In this document: one piece after another, positions 42,320 through 54,395 of the stretch
How the letters are laid out: every line of letters begins with the position of its first letter
Numbering within the stretch: position 1 is the first letter of the stretch
Source: Cladosporium sp. IMV 00045
Taxonomy: Eukaryota; Ascomycota; Dothideomycetes; Cladosporiales; Cladosporiaceae
Assembly (NCBI GenBank): GCA_001931905.2
Contig: MSJI02000681.1
Location: forward strand, 19,028 to 83,027
Length of the DNA: 64,000 nt
Direction: 5' to 3'
Program-made: the position numbers and the translations under genes
Notes under the pieces: generated by a model
Database searches by the model: none
What the model was told of the DNA's origin: nothing
Seen by the model: only the letters and a program-made list of their open reading frames with translations

Positions 42320-44155
42320 ATGCGTTTGCTCAAGACAGGCCCGTACAAGCTAGGTTGCGAAAGCCTGGAAATGATTGAAGAATTCGGTCGAGACATACCC
42401 AACTATGCGATTTTATCTCACACCTGGGGCAGAGACGAGGTCACTTACGAACATGTGCGAAACAGTACCGCACACAAACACGATGGGTACGAGAAGATCG
42501 TCAGAGCAATACGACAGGCGGCAGCCGGCGGCTTTGGCTACATCTGGATAGACACTTGCTGTATCGACAAGTCAAGCAGCGCTGAGCTCTCAGAAGCATT
42601 AAACTCCATGTACACATGGTATCAGAAAGCGGACATATGCTACGCACTTCTTGAAGATGTTACCAGATTTACACTTCGAATTTCGCCATTGAATTCAAGT
42701 CCAGCCGTTGGTTTACCAGAGGCTGGACGTTGCAAGAGCTTTTGGCCCCAACTCGTGTCCAATTCTTTGGGAAAGCGGCTTCAGGTGCTTGGATACCTCT
42801 CGGCGACCGTGTATCGCTTCAGCCATGATTTCCGAGATCACCTCCGTAGGGGTCAATACCTCACCGGTCTACAAGACGCTCGCCGAGCAAGCGTCGCCAG
42901 GCGAATGTCATGGGCCGCTGGCAGGCAAACCAAACGCGAAGAAGACATCGCATACTGTTTGCTAGGCCTTTTCTCAATCAACATGCCTCTGCTTTACGGA
43001 GAAGGATCGCGAGCGTTCTTGAGACTCCAGGAAGAGATCTTAAAGCGCTCGAACGATCAATCCATCTTTGCGTGGGCAGATTCAGTTTCTGGTGCAGAAG
43101 CTGAGCCGCTCAATGCCGATTCGCGTTTTGTAAAGCTTGACTGGTTCATCCGAAAGTCGATAGGTGGTCAACAGTCGACGCACACTCTGCGCACTTTAGA
43201 TCAGCACGGGTTGCTGGCTGATAGCCCGGCGGCCTTCGCATGCTCTGGTGCAATTAAGCCTTGTCTCATACCAGGAAGTGAAGGAGCGCCTTATCAGATG
43301 AGTAACCAAGGTATTTCTATCACCTTGCCGGTCATGAGTTTCTCTGCAAACTTTTCTATTGCTCTACTGGAATGCAGCCGCGGCTTTACTAGCAACCACA
43401 ACGCTTTTCTGGGTATCTTTCTAGTAAAGGTACCAGGTCCTCATCAATATGCACGCGTACATTGCAGAATGCTAGTCGACGGCCTATCACCTAAATCAGA
43501 TTGGCCAAAACATATCTTTGTTCGCCAAGAGGTGGTTGACGAAGCGTCCAGTCGAGCTGCCCGTCTTGAACTTTGCCTTCTCAGTTGTTCGACAGAGGAC
43601 TACAAAGCAACAGACATCACGTACTCTTCTGATCTCTACGATTCACAACACATTTTGGGCACCCAGGACTCGCGCAAAAATCCAGCATGTTCTGAATGGG
43701 CGCCAGCAGGCTTCTCAGGAATAATCAGGATACCTGATTCAACAGTCACTTTCTTCGCGGCAATCGAGCTCAAACGCAAGTCTAACGATGAGCGTCTGGT
43801 CATTCTGTTAGGCACCGGCGACGACATTGGCACGAACAATCTGTGGTTCGCCGTCACTGATTCGTCCAACCTCTACCACCATAGAGCATTGCAGGAAGTG
43901 TTCCGTCGTCAAGCTCATCCCTCATCACAATCCATGTCCGCCAATGGACACCGAGTCACCCTCTCGGTAAATGATGCTCGCGTCGACTCAGGGTACGTCA
44001 CGCTTCCCGTCAGCTTTGAAATTGAAGTTTTGGGCAAGAAAGAACCCAAATCCAAAACCGTTGGTGAATCCTCAGATAGCAATTTCTCGAGTCATCCAGT
44101 GCACTGGCGGCGCAAAAAGTTTTCCGAGCTGTTAGCGAAAGGAGCAGGCAATTAG
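42320..44155 (+). CDS. HET-domain protein with internally shifted reading frames
   Basis: Heterokaryon-incompatibility (HET) family gene, 611 codons, single exon. The HET domain begins with YAILSHTWGRDEVTYEHV and GYIWIDTCCIDKSSSAEL, which read in the main frame. The expected next HET block is present but in a second frame (SRWFTRGWTLQELLAP, from about 42703) and the following block in a third frame (MISEITSVGVNTSPVYKTL, from about 42827); from ASVARRMSWAAGRQTKREED (about 42880) the main frame resumes with AYCLLGLF and MPLLYGEG. Each switch is one base short, so three losses within about 230 bases cancel and the frame stays open to the stop, but with a scrambled segment of about 75 residues. 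The long C-terminal half has no named domain. Confidence 0.75.
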   Translation: MRLLKTGPYKLGCESLEMIEEFGRDIPNYAILSHTWGRDEVTYEHVRNSTAHKHDGYEKIVRAIRQAAAGGFGYIWIDTCCIDKSSSAELSEALNSMYTWYQKADICYALLEDVTRFTLRISPLNSSPAVGLPEAGRCKSFWPQLVSNSLGKRLQVLGYLSATVYRFSHDFRDHLRRGQYLTGLQDARRASVARRMSWAAGRQTKREEDIAYCLLGLFSINMPLLYGEGSRAFLRLQEEILKRSNDQSIFAWADSVSGAEAEPLNADSRFVKLDWFIRKSIGGQQSTHTLRTLDQHGLLADSPAAFACSGAIKPCLIPGSEGAPYQMSNQGISITLPVMSFSANFSIALLECSRGFTSNHNAFLGIFLVKVPGPHQYARVHCRMLVDGLSPKSDWPKHIFVRQEVVDEASSRAARLELCLLSCSTEDYKATDITYSSDLYDSQHILGTQDSRKNPACSEWAPAGFSGIIRIPDSTVTFFAAIELKRKSNDERLVILLGTGDDIGTNNLWFAVTDSSNLYHHRALQEVFRRQAHPSSQSMSANGHRVTLSVNDARVDSGYVTLPVSFEIEVLGKKEPKSKTVGESSDSNFSSHPVHWRRKKFSELLAKGAGN

Positions 44156-46026
44156 GTCTTTGTCTTTGCATCTTGTTTCGACCTCGCGTGACTTTGGATA
44201 CATGTAGCTCTTTCTGTGACGTGCCGGCAGATGAAAAACAGTGTTCGAAAATACATCTTTGAATTAATAATAATTCCTGGCTTGGAAGGCTCCTACCATA
44301 CACAGAACAAGGATGATGGGATAACTCTACAGGCTCTGCTGGGACCATCGCCCAGCCCCACCAATGTAGATGGATGCTCAGCAGAGTCTATTGAATTTGG
44401 ATAGTCGGCAGAACGCGACATGAAGGAGTCGTTAAATTTGCATAGATTGAGAATTCTTGTCCATGGAGACTCAAGGCATGTCCTCTGATAACAAGCTGGA
44501 TGTCATGGTTGGCCATCCGCCCCTCCAATCCAGCAACGAGGGAATGCGAGTATTCTCGGATGAAGATCATCGGAATTAACCCAGTCTTTCTGCCGAACAA
44601 CAGTTCGTAGAGAACGATGGTTTATCACTTGTTCCTCTGGAGGCCGATCATCCACAGACACGTGTGAGTGCGGCTCATCCAAAGTCAACGTGCAACGCCA
44701 GATTCCTGGATTTTTCATATACATCTGACATGCCCACAAATCGAGTCAAATGTCCGGACAGGGGACCGAAACCCCGGCTGAACGATGGATAATCTCACGG
44801 GGAACTTTCGCTCCATGCTCCCCCCACGCGCTACAAAAGCTTTCATAGGTAGTAAGATAGTTGTTGCAGCATGCCGCAGGACGGAGACTTCTCGAAGGTC
44901 GTGATCGCATGAACCTCATTGGCAGCAATGGCTGCTCACGGACAGCAAGGCATCCAATACCGATCTTGTCCCGTCGGCTGAATAGACATGCCGAGACGTG
45001 TATTGGTCGGTTGTCGTGCAAGAGACAGCCACACAGAAGTTAAATGGACGGCTCTTCGACCTCACTGCAACTGCACAGCACAGCACAGACGTGCTAGCAC
45101 AGCTCAGAGCAGCTGGCCGCTTGCTGGCGGCCGCGACTTGGCAGCGGGAGGAGGTGGTGGATAGCAGCACAGTAGCAGTCCAGCACTACTGCTGCCACTG
45201 ACATGCAGTACATGTAAGTGCATGCATGTCTCAACAAGACACTCGAGTGTACCGCGAGACGGATGGGTGGCGGGACACCAGGTCACACCAATCATGCGCC
45301 TGGTCTACTGCCTCTCGGTGCATTAGCGCGCAGTGCCGACGTGGCCGTACATGCAAGCGGCTCCAAATGTTCACGCGTGCAGCAAATCAGGCCGGCGACA
45401 CTGCCAGACTGCCACCCCTCCGACATCCATAGCACCCACACTCACTACCACTGGCGATGCACTCTCACTTGCGCTCGTGATCTTCTCTCGCCGCGACTGT
45501 GCCATCCAATAACTACGCCATTTCTATCCTGACCTCTGCCACTCCCCGCGACAAACGAGCAGGAGATCCGCTGTGCCGTTCGTCGTCTCATCATACTGCT
45601 ACCGCCACCACCACTCAATTGCCTACCTACCTACCTATACCCATCACCTCACCCGATCTTGTCTACCTACTCTCTTTCCCCTCCCTTCCCGTCTCATCTG
45701 ATCCTTCGCAAGCCAACTAGCAAGCCTCCCGCTCGTTGGTCCAAGCCCTCGCCGTCCATCTCGCCTCTCACATCCTTATCCCTCTGCAATCATAATAACA
45801 ATCAAAAGTCGATCGTCGCTTTCGTCCTCCCTCGGCTGAAGGAATGCCGCGCCCGGCTCCTTGCTGTGCGCCAATAACCTTCCCACTGCCAGCGCCGACC
45901 TGGACAGCAGCAACAGCTCTCGCCGACGCCAGCAACACCATGTAAGACGTGCCAATTGTCGAGTCATCTCATCTCCACCCACGCCTTCCGCCCCCGCGTC
46001 CGCATCGCATCGTCCCACCACGAGCG
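44156..46026. other. 1.9-kb spacer with CAGCA-rich tract, 5' flank of large gene
   Basis: No gene is supported. Around 45065-45115 there is a low-complexity cagca/cacag-rich stretch. From about 45400 on the plus strand is rich in C and T (pyrimidine-rich, with repeated ctac near 45620), typical of a fungal promoter and long 5' leader feeding the large gene that follows. Confidence 0.4.
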
Positions 46027-49000
46027 ATGCTTGAGCCTTGCGCGCGTCTGGACGACAGCCGCCGCCTAGATCACCCTCAGAAAAAGGCAACCGCTGCAGC
46101 TCGTACGTGTCGTCTCCCTCTCAGTCTTGTCTTTTTTTTTACCTTTGTATTTGTCTCGCAGTCGCAGCACCAATCCAGCTCCTCGCGCCGCGCTCGTTTG
46201 GCTGGGCCCGCTGCGATCCAATCACGCCCGCGTCGCCCCGAAGCCTACATGCTGTACTGATGAGCTGGCATCACGGCTGCCATCTGTCAAGCATACCCGC
46301 TAACTTTACTCCCCGTCCTCAGCCGTGTCACCTCCGATGAGCTCTCATCAACATGCCTTCTCTCGGACTTCATCAATGCCTGGCCTCACTCCACACTCGC
46401 CACATGGACCTCCAGGACTATCTTTCCCTTTCACTTCCTCCTCGCCAAGCCCTCTGATCACTCCCTCTCCTCCTCCTCCCTCTCTCCTCCCTCGCTCTTC
46501 CTCTGCCCCTCCTTTGGACATGGCTATCCGCCCGGCGACTCCCAATCACCCAACCAGGTCCAAGGATGGCATTGAATCTAAGCTTACCAATGGTTCTGTC
46601 CAAGCCGAGGAAACAATGTCGACCCCAGGTGGCATGGTCCAGCCACCGGTGATAAAGGAACCAAGCCCTCCTCCTCTACCGGTCCCCGATTTGGTCCATG
46701 TGTCGCACCTGCTTCGTCAAGCGGGATATCAAAAGCAACGACGCCTGCAGACTCAACGTCTCTTTCGTCGTCTGCAAACAGCCACGTCCAGGACCCAACG
46801 ACTGGCCATTGCCTCACGACACATCCGCCGGACCCTTGCGGATTGTCTTCGATCGGAGGACAAGCACAGCTTTGCGCATCTCTTTAACACGTTCCAGACA
46901 GCATGTGATCAGTCTGCACTCCTCTCGGCAACCGGTATCCCGGACTCGGATCATGCCGCCGATGGCACAGACAGCCATACAGATGGCTTTCTGGATGAAC
47001 TCTCAGCTCCTTCCCGGGGTACCATCGTTCAACTGTTCACCCACTTGCGATACGATCAAAGGTTTGTAGCTGACCGCATGCTCTCACTCAGCCAGAAGGA
47101 ACTTATAGCACTTCTTTCCGATGGAAGCTTCCCACGGCGTCCCGAATCGGTTCTCGGTGGGTCCCAAAGGTCGAGCACAAGAAGTGTAAAACCAATGGGA
47201 TTTGTCGTTGATCGTGTAGTTGATGACATTGCCGCTGGCAGTTTCAGGACACCTTTGGAAACTCTCGTTCGTCTGCATAGTTCGTCCGGCCAAAGCAGCG
47301 CAGCTCATGCTCGGTCAACGGATCTTTGGGCCAATGTAGCTGCTCGTCTCATCGCCGGAAAGAAACAAGGTGGTGACCGGATGACTACCGCTCTCCTTGA
47401 TATCTGGTCCTTCCAGATGGATTGGCCCGGAAAGGACAGGATCCGCACGTGGATGTTGCATACCTTGCGACGCGGCCAATTTCTCACGGAGCAACCTAGT
47501 AGGCAATCTTTCAGGATGCGTGTCAAGGGCCAGACGGATCTATCCACGGAAGAAACTGCACGCACGGAGGCTTTCTACCAGGAGACAGTCAACCAATTGC
47601 TGGAGCTTTTGGCCGACCCTAACGGCGCGAGTGTTGTCCCGAATGGAGCTCTGGAGTTGTCGGCTGCCATATACAACCATCTAGGCGATGCACCGGATCA
47701 TCAACGGGCGCTTCCGAGCTTCCTGGTCACAAGATGGCTCTTCGGCTCATTCCTGATGGATCTTCTTGTCCTCCCGGAAAGCCATGGACTTTTGACCGGC
47801 CACTACATCTCTGATCTTGCTCGCCAAAAGATCTTGCGTGAAGTGTCCGCGCGAGCTCAGAAAATCGTCTTCGACGTGATCTACGCCTGGTATCAGTCCA
47901 CATGTGCAGAATTTTGGGGTCGCACTAACTTTACTACTAGGAAAAATGGCGGTAACTTGTCTACTGATGCCGTCCATCGTGTACAGAAAATCATGACTCG
48001 TTTCGAGTTTTCTAGTCAATCGCAATCATGGCGTTCTGTGGATGATCAATCAGCATACACAACCGCCACGAGAAAGCACTTCCTGGCCTTGTCTGCTTTG
48101 GATGTCCTGACGGTGATGAATGGCCTTTTCCCCGCGAGGAGACCAGTCTCGGTATCGTCAGACCATGACACAATTCGTTCTGGTCTGCAGTCTTCAGCGT
48201 CTTCGGTCTCTGGATTTTCATTGTTTCGTACGAGCGAGGCGTCAGCACCGACATGGAACCCTACGTCGTCTTTTTCTTCAGCGGCAACATCCCCTGGACA
48301 GTTGTTTGCTCCATTTGACCCCCGGCCTGCAGGACTGCCACAAACGGAAGAGGATCCCAATTTCGATCCGGAAATTATGGATGCGCGATCTGAGCTCGAG
48401 GAATACGTTGCCGCTCACCGAACTAATGATGGCGCCCATTGGGCGCTTCTGGTTGCTGATGACAGTATTCAGCAGATCCAGAGCTATAACGAAGCCTTGC
48501 AGCGGGAAGGGGGCTTCGCAGCCACTCCTTCCCACAACTCCACCAGACACTTGGGAGCCAGGATGGCTTTTTCTGATAGACTCGCCATCGAGACAGTCCT
48601 TTGTGACATGCGCGAAGTTCCTGACTGGGAACATCCTTCTGCCGACGACCTCCTTGACGGCCCTTTAACATGGACGAAGCGGGTGTTGGAACTCTTCGAC
48701 CTGCGTATTGCCGAATGTGAGGCGAGATCTGACTTTGTCGCAGCTCACACCTGGATGTGCCACATGGACGCCGTCGAGCATTTTGTGGAACTTCATGGCC
48801 CTGAGTCTCTGGTATACGTCCTGCTGGACATTGAGGATGCTGCCCAGTCCTCGCTTGATACTTCTTCGGCCATCATTAGTCTTTGTGATACATGGTTGAG
48901 CTTATCCCAGCCTATATTACAGCTCGCGTCGTTGCAAGTCGAACAAGCGCTGCAGACCAACAAAGCACTCAGAACTAAGATGTGGTACAGCGCTGACGTT

Positions 49001-50812
49001 CGTACCTCTTCTGCTTACGACAACGTCCGAGCGGTCACATCAGCTTTGCGAGTGATGGGCAAGTCCAAGCGTCAAAATGGTCCAAAGCAAGCACCTCCCC
49101 TGCGACACTGGAGCGGAGCCAGAATCTCGAGCCAAAACATACATCTCAAGTCCGAAGCACAGATCTTGGACCTTCTCGGGAGCAAGACTGAGCATGGTGG
49201 CCCTAACAAGCTTAGTGACGAGCAATCCAAGCTGACACTCGCCTGGATGAGACGCAATGACATCCAGATGATTTGCGCCGGCGAAGAGAGGCTCCATAAG
49301 CTTTGCATGGAGTTTCGGAAATGTGTTGAGCAGCTCATCAACTCTTCTGGACAAGACAACCCCCTCTTGTGGTCAAACGCTCTTTTTGCGCATGATCCCA
49401 AAGAAACATCTCGCCACAACATGAATGGCATGCGTGCTCATGCAGCTGACGCAACCGCCCCTCGACGCTTTGACTTGTCATCACTGCAGGTCAACCCATT
49501 TAATTCTATTGACAATGCATCAAGCATATCGCGTACTCTTTCGAACGCTAGCTCACGCGATTTGTTTGACAGAAGCCCGACACTCGCCACAGCTTCTTCC
49601 ATCACATTCTGGTCTCCCGCCACCACCGAAATACGTTCGCCTTCGAGTACCACGAGCATGGCTTCGCAAGTTGCCCAAGGCCTGGAGTCCTCTCCTAGAA
49701 AGCCTACTCGTCCTTCCACAGCGCAGCAATATTCGGCGACCGATGCATTGCGTGAACAAATCACTGGCCTTCTCCTGAGTGATGTAGGCGCAAGCCTTTT
49801 CGTCGATGGAAGTGAGACTGATCTCGCTTTCCTTTCAGGACTCGGAGGTGAGCTCACCAGACAACATCTAGAATCTAAGATGGTGTTTGCCAGCAGGGAG
49901 CAGTCAAAGGAAACGCTTCGTATCGATGGCGTCCAGCGCGGTTCAAGGCATCGGTCACGATATGACTTCGAGCGCAGCTTCAAGACCATGTTCGAGATGT
50001 TTACGCTCGAGTGCGATCCGTGCAAGAAGCTGCAGCATCTCAACGACATACAAAAACTCCTCAGACCATACCTCGCAAGCCGCAAACATATGAGATCGCC
50101 CCTGCTGTCGGGAGATGTCACTCCGCCGAGAACATCACGATCGACATCCGGAAGACGTGCAGACGTCTCCGAACCACTCGCCGATGGGTTTTTCACGCTC
50201 TTCTGCCAACGAGACCTGCGCCCGCCCGCACTGTTCCGCGATCTGCAGTACATTGCATCGCTGGTGCCCAACACCGTACTGGACACCCAGTCGCAAGGCC
50301 AAGCATTCTGGAGCGCGGCAACCGCAGCACTGCGCCTGAAGTCAGAAGCGCGCAAGAAGCTCGTCGAGACAGCCGACAACATCATCGACTATCAGACCAA
50401 CAACCGCGGCCACGCAGCCTCGACCGCGCAACAACAGCGCGACTCCGCAACCTTCACCGCACCATCACGCACTCCCTCAGCAGAGCTAATAGCACACTAC
50501 AGCATGGCCGACGCCGCGCACCTCCTGCAAATCACCGCGCGCGAAGGCGACGCAGCCGCCCAGCGCGAGTTGGCCACTCTGTACCTGACGCACCCGGACC
50601 TCGTGGAGCACATCATCGCGCCCTTCGCGCTGCCGAGCGAGGTTTTCAGGGATGAAATCGAGGGCCGATGGAAGCGCGATCGCGACCCGGAGCGCTGCGA
50701 TCCGAAAACCATGTGTGTCGCACATCATTGGATGGTGCTTGGCGCGAAGGGCGGTGATGCTCTCGCGAGGGAGTTTTTGCGGCAGAGGGAGGAGATGGAG
50801 AGGTTGCCTTGA
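46027..50812 (+). CDS. Very large conserved fungal protein with Sel1-like C-terminus
   Basis: Model: exon 1 46027-46102, a 220-nt intron (gtacgt...gctaac...cctcag) and exon 2 46323-50812, 1,521 aa. The acceptor and branch point are convincing; if exon 1 is wrong, the first ATG in exon 2 is at 46337. The first 120 residues are Ser/Pro-rich and disordered. A helical domain follows (LLRQAGYQKQRR, AIASRHIRRTLADCL), then a central region with FLVTRWLFGSFLMDLL and SDLARQKILREVSARAQ, Ser-rich linkers near residues 650-700 and 1100-1150, and a C-terminal Sel1-like part (AAHLLQITAREGDAAAQREL, MVLGAKGGDALA). I recognise the overall look of a conserved filamentous-ascomycete protein but cannot assign a function; a signalling scaffold is only a guess. 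Confidence 0.78.
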
Positions 50813-51884
50813 TCTCTTGGGGCTCGGTGGTGTTGTATCGATGGGATTTGGGAGACGTTGTTTGTGCGTTCGCATGCACACATTTGCGTTCAAGGTCAGC
50901 ACTTTCTTGGTCTCTTCTATTTCGATCTGACCTGATTTTTCTTTCTCTCTCTTTCTTTTGCTCTTGCTCTTGCTCTTATTCTATTGCAAAGCGTCGGCGT
51001 TGGTGGAAGCAACGAAGAAACGACATGCTTCTTTCTTCCTGGATTCCTTATTGTGGTTCACTTCTAATGCCTCCCATTCTGATTGTTTCTCGCAGAAGAT
51101 GGGATCTTGCAAGACATTTATCCTGTTGTGCTTATTACTTCACATGGCTTTCTTCCTATATCCTCTTCTCCTCTTCTTCTTTACTTTGTTTATTTCGTTC
51201 TTTTCTCTTCTCCTTGATCCCTGAAGCAATGAGAGATCCTCTTTTTTTCTAAGAGCACGAGGATAACGAACCATTGTACCGTACCATTGTACCGTACCAC
51301 TGAGCCGAGGTGCCTGCTGCGAGACTGAGAGGTATATATACACGAATCGACCATATGGACATCTCTTGAACATGCATTGGGGGGTTTGCGAGCAACATGA
51401 AATACTTGATCGATTCATGTTTCCTCGCCCTCGATTTTCACGGAAGCGACAAACTTCAAGCTTCGGTATGCAAGCCCTAGAATGCTTGACCGAGGCTTGT
51501 TGTGGGTTTCGCCCCACTTTTGGTCCAAGTCTCTGCCTTTTCGATGCTCCGCCCGCGCATGTCTGGAGAAGAAAAAGACTCTCGCCAGCGATAAAAAGAT
51601 AAGAGGGCGCCGGGGATGACTGCGTTCTAGGTTTTGGTGACTGCCGCTCCTGCCGGCCTGCTCTGCTGTCGCTTATGTACGCATGTTTCTACTTCCTGGT
51701 AGAGTGGGTAGGTGTCGTGTGCCTTCTTCCTTCCTCCCTCTTTCGTTTCTTATCCGAAGTGACTATACCCTGCACATCTGCCCACTATTTCCACGCGGTG
51801 CATGCCACGCCTCTGCTCGGATCCAGGCCATCGAGGAAACAAACGCTTAGAAGGACAGAGCGACAACACATCGTATCTCCGACA
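50813..51884. other. Spacer with long pyrimidine tract
   Basis: 1.07 kb, no supported gene. It contains CT-rich stretches near 50940-50980 and 51160-51250 and a duplicated accattgtaccgt near 51270-51297. Holds the permease promoter. Confidence 0.4.
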
Positions 51885-53768
51885 ATGGCCTCTCACGGCG
51901 ACCCAGAAATTCTCACCGCACCACCCACGCAAAAACCCCAACGCCCTCTAAGCGCCGAAGAAAAACTCGCCCGCACGACAATCGACATCGAATCCTCGCC
52001 GCAATCCTCCGAATGGGACAACACGAGCCGCACCGGCGAAAAACAACCCTCCCCCAATCAACAAGAACAACAAATCTACAACTCCACCCCAATCTCGCAA
52101 GATGGCGGCATCCTGTCGCGCATGCGCCGCTGGGAGACCGCCATGGACCGCAAGCTGGGCATTGAGAGCCAGGCGATCGATAGGAAGGGGCCCGAGGAGA
52201 GGATCAAGAAGATGGGCTGGAGGGAGAGTTTGACCATGGCGGCGCTCTGGGCCAGCGGCACGATGAATTTGAGCTGTTTCGCCACGGGGTTTTTGGGGTG
52301 GAAGTTTGGGTTGGATTTGATGTGAGTTTTTGGCTTTCTTCTTTATTATTATTGGGGTTCCTGTCTTGGTGTGGCTTGGATTTTCTTGTTCGGGTTTGGA
52401 GTTTTATTGTGATTGGTTTTGGGATGGGAATATTTTCTGCTTTTGAATGGCGAGACGAGCGAGGATTGTTTCGCAGGCGGCAGTCTTCTTCCTGGTGCAG
52501 ACCAGCTGACAATCTTCCACCACAGGCAGAGTATCCTGATTGTCGTCTTCGGATCGCTCCTCGGTGGCGCCGTCTCCGGCTTCTGTGCGACTCTGGGTGC
52601 TCCGACTGGTCTTCGTCAAATCTCCATCAGCAGGTATAGTTTCGGATGGTTTCCGAACAAAGTCGTCGCCCTTCTCAACACCATCCAACAGATCGGCTGG
52701 AGTTCCGCAGGCTGCATTACGGGAGGCATCGCTTTGAACGCGGTCGCAGACGGTAAAGTCAGCACTGCTCTCGGTATCGTCATCATCGCCGTTTGCAGTC
52801 TGATCATTTCCTTCATCGGAATCAAAGCCATCTTGCCGTTCGAGCGGTACGCCTGGATCGTATATCTCATCGTCTTTCTCATCATTCTCGGTCAGACCGG
52901 GTCTTCAGCAGATGCCTCACGCGGCACCGAACTGAAAGGCGCAGAGTTGAGCGGAACAGTCCTCTCCCTCCTGGCCATCGTCTACGGCAGCTCAGCATCA
53001 TGGGCCACAGCCGCATCAGACTACTACGTCCTTTATCCGCCCAACACCAGCCGCACGAAAGTCTTCCTCCTCACCACAATCGGCGTGGCCCTCCCAACCT
53101 CCTTCGCCATGACAGCCGGCTGCGTCGTCTCGTCCGCCCTGAATACCCGCCCAACGTGGAACGCAGCCTACACCGAAAACGGCGGCAGCGGACTCGGCTT
53201 CCTGCTCCAAACGGCCCTCCACCCCGTCGGCTTCGCCAAATTCCTCCTCGTCCTCCTCGTCCTCAGCGGCATCAACTGCAACATCATCAACACGTACTCG
53301 GCGGCGCTGTCGTGCCAGCAATTCGCGCGCCCCTTCGCCCGCCTCCCCCGCGTGCTCTGGACCCTGCTCTGCTTCGCCGTCATCCTCGCCCTCGCCCTCG
53401 CCGGCCGCGACCACATCCTCGACTACCTCGAGAACTTCCTCTCCCTGCTCGGCTACTGGTGCACGTCGTACTTCGTTATCGTCGCCACGGAGCACTTCCT
53501 CTTCCGCCGCGCGGACGTGGCGCACAAGTACGATTTGGAGGGCTGGAATGAGCCCGCGCGCTTGCCCATCGGTTTGGCTGCGAGTGCGAGTTTCTTGCTC
53601 GGCGTGGTGATGTGGTGTATGGGCATGGTGGAAACTTGGTTCGTCGGGCCGGTCGGCGGCTTGATCGGGGCGAGTGGTGGGGATGTGGCGAATGAGATGA
53701 CTTTCGCGGCGACGCTGGTGGCGTATGTCCCGTTGCGGTGGGCGGAGTTGAGGTATTTTGGGAGATGA
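51885..53768 (+). CDS. Purine-cytosine permease, NCS1 family (Fcy2/FcyB-like)
   Basis: Nucleobase:cation symporter-1, 559 aa, from exons 51885-52321 and 52526-53768. The cytosolic N-terminus (MASHGDPEILTAPP) is followed by GWRESLTMAALWASGTMNLSCFATGF in span 1 and, after the intron, VFGSLLGGAVSGFCATLGAPTGLRQISISRYSFG, the NCS1 signature with the Tyr-Ser-Phe-Gly end, then GYWCTSYFVIVATEH near the C-terminal third. These features place it with the fungal Fcy-type cytosine/adenine/guanine/hypoxanthine transporters of the plasma membrane. The intron is 204 nt, about four times the local norm; a short internal exon inside it cannot be excluded but is not needed. Not evidently linked to the nicotinate cluster 23 kb away, although purine and nicotinate use share regulation in Aspergillus. 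Confidence 0.86.
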
Positions 53769-54395
53769 TGGTGGAAGGAGGTGGGAATTTGCCATTTTCT
53801 GTGATCAAGTGTATGGGGGGGGGCGAGTCACTGGTGTTTCCCCCCTTTCTCGATTCTGTCTCTCATGACGATGCGATGGCTTTGCGTTTGAAGCGGTTTG
53901 TTAATGCTTTTTATGATACACATGTTCTGGTTTCTTGATTTATCATAGGGGGAGCACTCAGAAAGCATATCTATCGTTATTCCCAAAGAAACAACTGCAT
54001 CTTGTCAAAGAAGGGTGACATGAGTCGTGTCACCAATCTCAAGTTGAGAAGACCATAGGCATCCAATACATTCTGGGATCTGTAGACTACAGCTTGGCGG
54101 ACGAGACGGCTACAGAAGGCTGATACGTCGGGAAACATATTCACGGATCCTGTTGGCAAGACCGGGTCGATACTCTCTGTCATGGATCGCTCATGCCTAC
54201 TATACTGTTGACTCAATTGGAGCAGATGCCCGGCCTCAGCCGCTTTGCTCGAACGTATTTCTTTGAACTATACTGTATACGATATGGTTCGTTATATCGG
54301 TTCCCACTGGCATTGAACCGGGCAACAAGGCCGAATCAGGCTTGGAAGCAACTCTCTCAAACTCACAAATAAAGAGACCCTGCTGTGCGTCCATT
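53769..54395. other. Convergent spacer permease / P450
   Basis: 627 bases, no gene. A run of nine G lies at 53815-53823. Confidence 0.4.

Noticed and set aside
52322..52525. Possible extra exon inside the 204-nt permease intron
   Set aside because: Direct splicing already restores the NCS1 sequence (LDLMQSILIVV); an additional exon is not needed.
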